This document shows positions 56,351 to 64,000 of a stretch of DNA of 64,000 bases, one piece after another. Every line of letters starts with the position of its first letter. The stretch's first letter is position 1. Where the stretch lies: positions 310,001 through 374,000 of the forward strand of contig JAEBUN010000018.1 of the NCBI GenBank assembly GCA_023014365.1, in the 5' to 3' direction. The notes below the pieces were generated by a model. That model did no database searches. It was not told where the DNA came from and saw nothing but the letters and a program-made list of their open reading frames with translations. Made by a program: the position numbers and the translations under genes. Source of the stretch: Lepiota brunneoincarnata (taxonomy: Eukaryota > Basidiomycota > Agaricomycetes > Agaricales > Agaricaceae).

Positions 56351-57226
56351 AACTGGCCGTACCATCAAGATACTAGTTGCATGTCGGTCGTAACTCAGCA
56401 AAATGGTAACAGCGACAAGTACAGTGGCGAACTTACTTGAGTAATTTGGTAGTGGTTCACCGTTGTTAACAGTTGGGAGACTCCGTCCATGGGGGTACAG
56501 CAGAATGGGGGTGGTGGAAGCGCTTTTGACCCTGATATCACCGGATAAGAGTGTCTAATATTCTGCTGGCGAATGCCTGATGCTGTGTCAGGATGTCACA
56601 CTTCCGATCAAGCCTGTAGCTGGAGAACAATTTGAGTTGGCAACGCAGATGAATTAACGGATATTTCTGATTGATCAAGAGATTTCCTGGCTCTCTTGGG
56701 CACAAAGATGTCCACGATCACAGTGTCTATAGGACGGAGAAGATTGAGCTCGCGCGAGCCGTGCACTGGTGATATGTCCGGAGCAATGATATCCAGCTGC
56801 CGAACTTGTCCCTGCTGGCCTTAAGCCCTGTGTGGGGGATTGACATGCTGGCAGCAGCCTTGGGCAATTGCTGACATGCTATTGTTGTGGGAAAGTGGTA
56901 ACGATTGGCAGATTGCTTTATCAAGGAGGAGCACATATAGAAGGGATCAAATTTGTGAGTGATAAATAGACGTGTAATTGTTGGATGATTATCGATCGGC
57001 CCAGCCATTCTTATCGCAGTATCACTCCCAGACGGCTAGCCCATGAGCCGCCCTAAATACGGCGATGGGGATCTAGGAAAGTCTGTAACGTCCACAAACC
57101 CACTCCGAAATTTCCACCCAAGTACAATGGCAGGATAGGCAATGATGGCGCGGAATTGGATGCAGACTGCCGAAGAGGGAGCCGATTCCCATGAGCGGAA
57201 AGGAGATTGCATTTTCATTCTTCCAA
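56351..57226. other. Gene-free stretch
   Basis: Only short minus-strand frames without recognisable content. Confidence 0.35.
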
Positions 57227-57729
57227 TCAGCCATAAACGTGCTTGCACTTAGGCTGGCAAGGCGTTTTAGGCGTACGAGCCCATTTTTTATAAGGGGTCG
57301 CATCAGCTAGGAGTATACATAAGACTCCCATCAACCACCCCAACCATCTTTTGCCTACTGCCTTCATCGACCCCTTGGTGACCCTCCCTCTTGAATTCTT
57401 ATGTCCCTGAAGCCACACCAGTCTCATTAATACTCCGATAAGAACCAAGTCAACGTGGCCTGGTTGCATCTTTCAGCCGGAGACAGACCGCAACAAGGAC
57501 ACTTTGTGGCCTTTTCCATTATAACGCACACATACCTGATAACGCTGAGAATCGCAAACCCGGGCGTGATGACTTTCAGTCCGGCCACTGGGAGGTGTGA
57601 TACCCACCGAGCGGCACCAGCCAAAATATTTGGATGATTGATCCTGGTGAGGAAGTCCCCTTCGCTTTTGTCGTTGATCCCGGCCTCCGTAATGTCAGGC
57701 ACGTCCACATCTTTATTCATAATATTCAT
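57227..57729 (-). CDS. Unrecognised possible two-exon gene
   Basis: Frame starting MNIMNKDVDVPDITEAGIND and continuing FLTRINHPNILAGAARWVSH, LPVAGLKVITPGFAILSVIR, then a plausible donor (gtatgtg). A second frame from 57469 has hydrophobic VDLVLIGVLMRLVWLQ and WLGWLMGVLCILLA. If joined it would be a small membrane protein. No family recognised and no proof of splicing. Confidence 0.25.
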
Positions 57730-58491
57730 TGAAATAGAACAACCTTTTCTGTATCATACCCTCACAAAGCATGAATCCACTATCTGAACGACGAATTCAT
57801 GTGAGAGGGTCCATGCATGTTCAGTGCCGGTCGCCCTGCACGATGAAAGTGTCCTTCCATCTCAGTCGTTTCTGCTCCCCAACACGGTAGAAGAGCGTTC
57901 AGAACTCGCCGTTCACTGGACCTCGGGACTCTGAGTGGTCGGAGCTGAATGGAGAGTCCTGACGATGTTGGCCCTGGGTTTGTTGCATTGAGTAACACGG
58001 CAACTGATAGCAAAGGAATTCAATCAGCGGAATCGTCAGGGCTGTTGGGATCACAGGAACTGGTTTGGGAAAGGGGGGGGGGGGCTGGATACTGAGGGCA
58101 AGGAGTGGTGCGACAGCATGTATCGCACGGTTCAATAACACCAATGATACACGGCCACTTCCAGAGGTAGAAGATAAGAGAAGCTTGTACGGGGACATTT
58201 GATGGCAAATTGGGAACGGAGAAGAGGAGTAGGAGGGTAAGCATGTCGAGTGAAGATGGGCACTTTTGTGTCGTCTTGGAAGATGCAGCCCAAATACAGT
58301 GTCGAGCGTCTAAGTGCTCTCGCCTCTTAGCTGTCCCAGCCCTTGCAGTCACACGACTTGATTCTCGACCTCGTTGATATTGAACTAGGTACGGTACAGT
58401 CGACGTCTGAACGCATTCAACCTCGAAACCAGGAAGCCGTACAGCATCAGGGGGGTACGTAAAAACAAATTTGCGACTCTATCTTATCCCA
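57730..58491. other. Gene-free stretch
   Basis: Contains a 12-base G run (58073-58084). A 110-codon minus-strand frame (58020-58352) shows no domain. Confidence 0.4.
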
Positions 58492-60765
58492 TCAAAGACT
58501 TGCCTTGTGCGCCCTGAGCGCGTTGTCAACGATTTCCGACATTGCGACCAACGCCTCATCTTCAAGAGTACGCCCAACAACTTGAATAGAAATAGGTGCA
58601 TTCTTGAACGTTTCGGGATCATCTTGACAAGCGTGTGAGTAGTCTCACTCTCAAGTATTATGTGCAGACATACATAATTCATAGTTCTTCCGGTCGTTGT
58701 CATCATAAAACTCGTGGGGAGGCCTTTTAGCGTCTAGCAATGGATCAACTGTGGAGACTGGTACGGTGCAGGCAGGATAGTCAAGGATGTTCCAAACGGT
58801 CGTGTAGGTTGCGACCCTATAATAAGACAGCCTCCGTCGGCGTCAGGCTCCACATCCCTTGAGAAAGAGGCATACCTGTTTCTGCCATGAGGCGGCGCAG
58901 CGTATGGCGCTACGGGCGAAATAATTGCGTCCACAGGTCTCCCGGTTCCTGTAAGCGCAACCGTCTCGCGCCAGTAGTCCAAATATGCCTGCCTCAATTC
59001 CCGTTGCTTGATATTGACTTGCCAATATTCATATGCAGTGAGATCAAGCGGTGGTGGACGATACATTTCCCGCTCAGGTTGCACATCCTCGGCTTCGGGA
59101 CGCATAGTACCAATAATGGGCTCCCCGGAAATGGATGTAACGGCCTCGTAGTCTTTCATGCCAACTGCACCCCAAACGCTTCGCTGGAAGTAGGTGAGTC
59201 CACAAACCTGGTAGAGGAGAAGGGAGGGAGGTGCCATACTGCAACTTCATAAATCTCGGGGTGGCGTGTGGGCTTCCAGTCAATGACTAATACCGTTCTT
59301 GTCAAGATACAGAAGAAGGGGGAAGGATAAAAGGAAATACCTTTGTGTCCTGCGCGGACTAGGGCTTGTTTGGTGGTTTCCAAACCTCGCAGGATTGGCG
59401 GGTGCGGCATAGTGACACCATCATCCCAAAGCACGGCAAAGCAAAGCTGCTTGCCTCCTCTACGATCGATAAGATTATATTCGTCTTCACTCCATCGTTT
59501 GCGAATGACCAGAGGATCGTACAGCCATGGTTCCTTGGAAATGACACTCTTCATGAAGATTTTCACACTCTCAAGAGAAGTCGTCATTGGACCCAACACA
59601 GAGACGACTGAAAGCTGGCCATTGAGAGAGTTAACACATCCAGAGTATGGGACACGGTGGAATGAAGGGCGAAGACTATATAGTCCGTTGAAACCAGAAG
59701 GTATACGGATGGACCTGAGAAATATTAAGTTCCAGGGTATTAGTCAGACTTGCTTAAACGGTTTTACCCTCCGATATCTGAACCCACACCTGTGATACTA
59801 TGTGAGTAATAACCCTGTCTTCGACGAGCGCATCGCTTACCGAGTGGGCTTCCTCTCATGGCTTTAGTGATGAGTCAGCTCTGGTCCCAACATGAGCTTG
59901 GTGGGAAGACAAACCAATCAGTGCTCCCTCGCCACCAGAGGAACCGCCTGATGTGAGGGAACGATTGAAGGGGTTCAACGTTCTTCCGAATATATAGTTA
60001 AAAGTCTCAGGCCACTGAGAACGAATCAGCACTGAGCAATAACAAAGTCACCAACCGAAATACCATAAGGGTTTGAGGGATGTTTGTCTTGACGTAGAAA
60101 ACGGCCCCCAAGGATTCGAGGATATCAACTAGGACTGCATTTTTTGTTGAGGGCTGTCCAATCCAAGACACGTAGCCTGCCAAAGTACTGTTAGTGGAAG
60201 CAACCCACTACTGGGCTACGACCCTCACCCATTGTAGACTCGATCCCTTTGATGCATATCTGGTCTTTGAGTGAAATAGGAAGACCTATCCTACGATAAA
60301 TCGCCCCCCTGAGATGGGATATAGGGGTAAACTCAACCGTGCAAGGGTCCAACGACCTGGCCCGTCCGCTTGAAGTGATTCGTCAAGTTCTGCAGCGCGA
60401 GCGAGTCCCCTCTCGATAAAAATCTCGGTCAAGCAGTTGACCTGATAACATCCGTAAGTTGCACACAGAACCAGATGGAAACAAGATATACCAGTTGATG
60501 GGCAATGATCGCCCGTTTAGAAAAGGCCGTCGTCACCTCCACGGCAGACCATATTCCTTTAGCAGTATTGGCCAGGATAAGCATCAACGTGCGATTCTGT
60601 GATCTTAATCTCCGTAGCTGAAAGCAACCCGCAGGCCCTAGGGAAACCCGTAACGTCGAGTTGACTCTTGTCAGGGAGGTTGTTGAGGATCCATTCCTTC
60701 GGAATCGATTCCGCTTGTTTGCGTTTCTTCGCTTTTGCGCGTTCTTGCCAGTGGATGGATGTCAT
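58492..60765 (-). CDS. Acetamidase-type amidase (amidase signature family)
   Basis: Hydrolyses amides to carboxylate and ammonia; fungal AmdS-type relatives use acetamide as nitrogen source. Start MTSIHWQERAKAKKRKQAES at 60765, then GIWSAVEVTTAFSKRAIIAH and LPISLKDQICIKGIESTMG with the catalytic lysine. NPFNRSLTSGGSSGGEGALI carries the cis-serine motif; after two short introns comes VGSDIGG and, past a third, SIRIPSGFNGLYSLRPSFHR with the nucleophile serine. ISPVAPYAAPPHG and VDNALRAHKASL lie near the stop at 58492. All three catalytic residues are present. More than eight introns break the gene. One extra base at about 60584 separates ITESHVD from LILANTAKG; the rest joins in phase. Confidence 0.85.
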
Positions 60766-62067
60766 GGAGGAACGCTGGTGGGAGTTCGGGCCCGAGCAGC
60801 AACTCGTCCTGTGGCCGAAACCCTGTGCGGGAATTCGGAGGCTGGTATTGCACCATGTGACTATTCGCTTGAGAGCCACCATCCCTAGATGGCTAGTGAG
60901 GCAGACACCAAAGAAAGCACATTCCAGAGCCTTATCTTGTTGAACCCAGCGTCTCAAGGTCAACGGGTCCATGCTCAGAACAAATCGATGGAGCGGGAAT
61001 TCTGGTTTCCCACGACCTTCAGTGGCACTTTGGTCGGCGCCCCATTCATGAGATACTTCTAAAGGTCTCTACTGGTTGTTTGTCGTCGATTCGCCTCATC
61101 CGGACTTGGGGCTCCGAACTTTAGCCTCTCTCGTATGTCGTTCAATCACATAAACGGGGATTTTTCGGTATCTAGCTCACTCCGAAATACCTAACGGATG
61201 AAAGTAGGTTAAAGGTATGATTCCCTGTCAGCATATTCCCGAACAATATTCATTTCACTTTTCAAGTGCGTGCAGGGGCGAAAATTCTCCTCCTCGTGAA
61301 TACCGTTGTGTTCTGGGTCGTCCATTTCTGATGATCCAGGTTCGAGGCATTCTCAAATCAGAAACCCTAACGCCGCCTAGGTTTTCCCCTGAGCGGCTGG
61401 CAACTGACAATTCTACCCCAGACCCCTACGCCAGTCCTCGGGTTGGTTTGCTACTTGTTACATAGGGATCCTTGAATAATGCAAGCCCTTGTCGTTCTTG
61501 ATGATCATTAGCGTGTCCTGAACCCGAACTCGATTGTGACACCAACTTTGATGCCCCCTCATTTGCAACGAGAAAACGTTAGCATTGACCCCCCGTGAGT
61601 CGAGATAGGCTATTTATCACCTGCCTTAGATTCTCCGCTTGACCGCATCCTCTACTTATACCCGTGAACACCCACAAAATAAAGCACCGGTATCTAAAAC
61701 GATGCCGACGATCAACCCCACCCCCCTGATCATTATCGCACCAGTATCCCTCATGCACATACATCGGAAGATGTCCCCAATCGGCAATGTTCAGTCCAGT
61801 GCAACGTTCCTATCATGTGCGAACCACAGTGGAGATAATCAAGAGAAGCTAGAGTACATTCCCCGAGGGACAAAATGGTCCAGCTGATAGAAGTATGTTT
61901 CCGACAAAAATCCCAGACCCATTCAATCCTCACTCCGCGGCTTGATCGCTTGGCGAACTCGTCTTGCATGTTCCTCGGCACAATACTGCGAGCCAAGAAT
62001 ACCCACTCGTCCGAAGCGCATGAGGATAAATAATCCGAGAGTCGCCCAACACAGTAAAGTGTTCAAT
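60766..62067. other. Gene-free stretch between amidase and LPMO
   Basis: Divergent promoter region of 1.3 kb. 'ataaataatccgagag' lies about 40 bases before the LPMO start. No other gene supported. Confidence 0.5.
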
Positions 62068-63252
62068 ATGCGCTTCTCAGCTTTTTGCTTTTCCGCTGCG
62101 ATCCTAGTTACTGAAGTCGCCGCTCATGGATACGTTCCTTGGATCAGGATAAATGGTAAAACTATTGCCGGATGGGACGTCAACAGGGGTAAGTGCTCGC
62201 TCAAGCGTCACGGGCCCACCCATCCTATAAGAATTTTAATGTCTAGACCCCTACACCACCCCTCAGGTAAGTCACGATTCATGTACCTGGTCAACGAGAC
62301 TCAACCCCCACATCACGATAGCCCTTGCGTGTTGTCCGAGGAACCAAGCTCGATAGCGGTTTTATTGCTGATGTTGCTTCTCCTGACATCACTTGCTCCA
62401 TTGGCAACCAGAAGCTTCCTCCTTGTAGGGCAAGGGCTTTGAGACACGATCATTCTACTCATGGGATTGAACAGGGTCCTATCAGCACTACCGTCGCTGC
62501 CGGTGGTACAGTTCAAGTCCTTTGGAACACGTGGCCTTTGGGACATTTCGGCCCCGTCCTCAACTATATGGCGAAGTGCCCAACAAGCGACTGTTCAACC
62601 TGGAAGGGTGATAGTGGATCCCCTTGGTTCAAGGTCTCGGTTTAATTTTTCATTGCAGAAAAAATCCCTGACAATATTCGTTCAAAAGATACAACAAAGT
62701 GTTTATACTAATGGAGAGTGGGCATCTGATACCCTTGCCAAGAGCAACTTTACCTACAATGTGAGGATCCCTGCTAACATCTCCCCCGGAGCCTATGTGA
62801 GTATCCCCCTCCCATTTATGCATAATCGTGGCCAATGGCCTTGCTTAGCTCCTTCGTCACGAAAACCTTGCTCTACACGGCGCCTCAAACCTGGGTGGTG
62901 CCCAATTCTACCCAGTGTGCATCCAACTGACAGGTATATCCATACTCACTGGCACTTGCAATATACGATCCTCATTCATCGCGTTAGTAACCGGCGGGGG
63001 TAGCCTCAACCCTTCTGGCCTTAGCTTTCCTGGGACTTACAAAGTACGTACCTGTTACAGGCATGTTCGGAGGGTTGCCCTGACCATATCGCAGGCCACG
63101 GACCCCGGCATTCACTTCAACGTATATCTTGGTGACGCCTCGAACAAAGTGAGCCTTTACTTCAACTCTTCTCAACGATAGACTCACTCATGTGCTGGGA
63201 CTTGTAGGCTTACGTTCCACCCGGTGGACCTGTCTATCCCGGACTGACTTGA
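62068..63252 (+). CDS. AA9 lytic polysaccharide monooxygenase
   Basis: Copper enzyme that oxidatively cleaves cellulose outside the cell. Signal peptide [19 protein letters not shown] is followed by [17 protein letters not shown], so the mature chain starts with the copper-binding histidine. Further blocks: [47 protein letters not shown] (second copper histidine); [54 protein letters not shown] then YPVCIQL (Q-x-Y of the active site); [46 protein letters not shown]. No CBM1 follows. About 235 residues, with seven to eight introns. At 62421-62427 either a 17-codon insert is read through or a 50-base intron is flanked by one extra base. Confidence 0.85.
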
Positions 63253-64000
63253 GATAATTTTACTGAGATCAAAGTATCGGTTGTGATGGAACATGATTTC
63301 AAGGAAATCCCGGTCAACACGGTACTTCTGCTCTGCTCTGAGTTTTGTATCGAAAGACTTCAAGCTTGGATTCCAACAATCCCAGCGAATGATGGATGAA
63401 ATCCTCCCTCATACGCCCGTTCGTAGGTAGTAATCAGCGTTAAGAGTGGCACAGATATTATGGTACGTATCTTAGAGGGTGACAATATGCACATGCACCG
63501 AAGATCCAAGTTTTCGGGGGAATTCAGAGGCACGGTCGGTCCTAGTACCATCCACAAAGTCGTTGAGAGTTGTGGCTTCGATCGGTTTAGTATGGACTTC
63601 CTCGCTGGCTAGTCGAGCAAAAAATCACAACGCAGACTTCAAGATGCAATCAAAATCCCGCAGCTCTCAATAGCCTGTCGTGAAACAGAACTACGTTGTG
63701 TAGCACTCATTGATCATCTTACCAACTGCGCACGCGTCACGTTTGTGATGCTCTGCAACTGCCTGCCGCACAACAGCACATCAAACGACATATTCTTGTC
63801 AGACATTGTCTGATAGGAGCGGGAGGACCGCAACTGTTCTATGTACATAAGACCGCAACACCCGTACCAGTAAGTTTGTATTTCTGATCTCCACGTCAGT
63901 AAAACCCCCAAATACAATATTTGTTTGTGTTCGTCTTAATGTGAAGATGTTTGAATAAGATGCTTAGAACACGCAAAATCGATATTTCACATAAAACGGG
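63253..64000. other. Gene-free end of window
   Basis: Short frames only; nothing recognised. Confidence 0.4.

Noticed and set aside
1..64000. Biosynthetic cluster or a complete transposon in the window
   Set aside because: No PKS, NRPS, terpene synthase, transposase, reverse transcriptase or integrase motifs were seen; the only mobile sequence supported is the solo LTR.

Overview
The window looks like an Agaricomycete (mushroom-forming basidiomycete) chromosome. Genes are broken by many 45-70 bp GT-AG introns. It carries an AA9 cellulose-active monooxygenase, a CFEM-GPI protein, multi-pass membrane proteins of the DUF6533 and related lineage-specific families, F-box families and an NB-ARC/TPR NLR-like receptor, all typical of wood- or litter-decay fungi. 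Coordinates of intron-containing genes run from predicted start to predicted stop, introns included. No transcripts or database searches were available, so every splice junction is my reading of the sequence.

Region 1 (1-15.95 kb) is a degenerate segmental tandem array. A block holding the 3' part of a PHOA-type phosphoesterase gene, a spacer, a short minus-strand roadblock-like relic, a TATA promoter and a 69-residue six-cysteine secreted protein gene occurs about three times. A near-complete phosphoesterase copy (13.03-14.60 kb) follows. Two secreted-protein copies are intact; the middle one has a one-base frameshift.

Region 2 (16-32 kb) is gene-poor and decayed. It holds two broken multi-pass membrane protein genes with partial duplicates, a GPALPP/DUF3752 protein, a metallophosphoesterase gene split by a 250-bp solo LTR, an unrecognised ectodomain-plus-TM gene, an F-box relic and a candidate small secreted protein.

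Region 3 (32-36 kb) is a conserved core: COP9 signalosome subunit 1 (CSN1) and ribosome-biogenesis factor NOP53 in tandem on the minus strand, followed by an intron-containing tRNA-Ala(UGC).

Region 4 (36-50 kb) is accessory: one intact 522-residue F-box/LRR-like gene with four or more relics on both strands, a broken membrane protein gene, and an NLR-like gene whose C-terminus is twelve exact 40-residue TPR units.

Region 5 (50-64 kb) alternates core and accessory genes: ribosomal protein eL31, a CFEM-GPI protein, a small secreted beta-trefoil-like protein, mitochondrial bL28m, a DUF6533 remnant, an acetamidase-type amidase and an AA9 LPMO.

A pattern runs through the window. About eleven genes need removal of exactly one base to read as their family does, while CSN1, eL31, bL28m, the intact F-box gene and the 2.7-kb NLR exon need none. 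Three of these are confirmed as one-base insertions by comparison with duplicate copies in the window. The cause is either widespread pseudogenisation of accessory genes or uncorrected insertion errors in the assembly.
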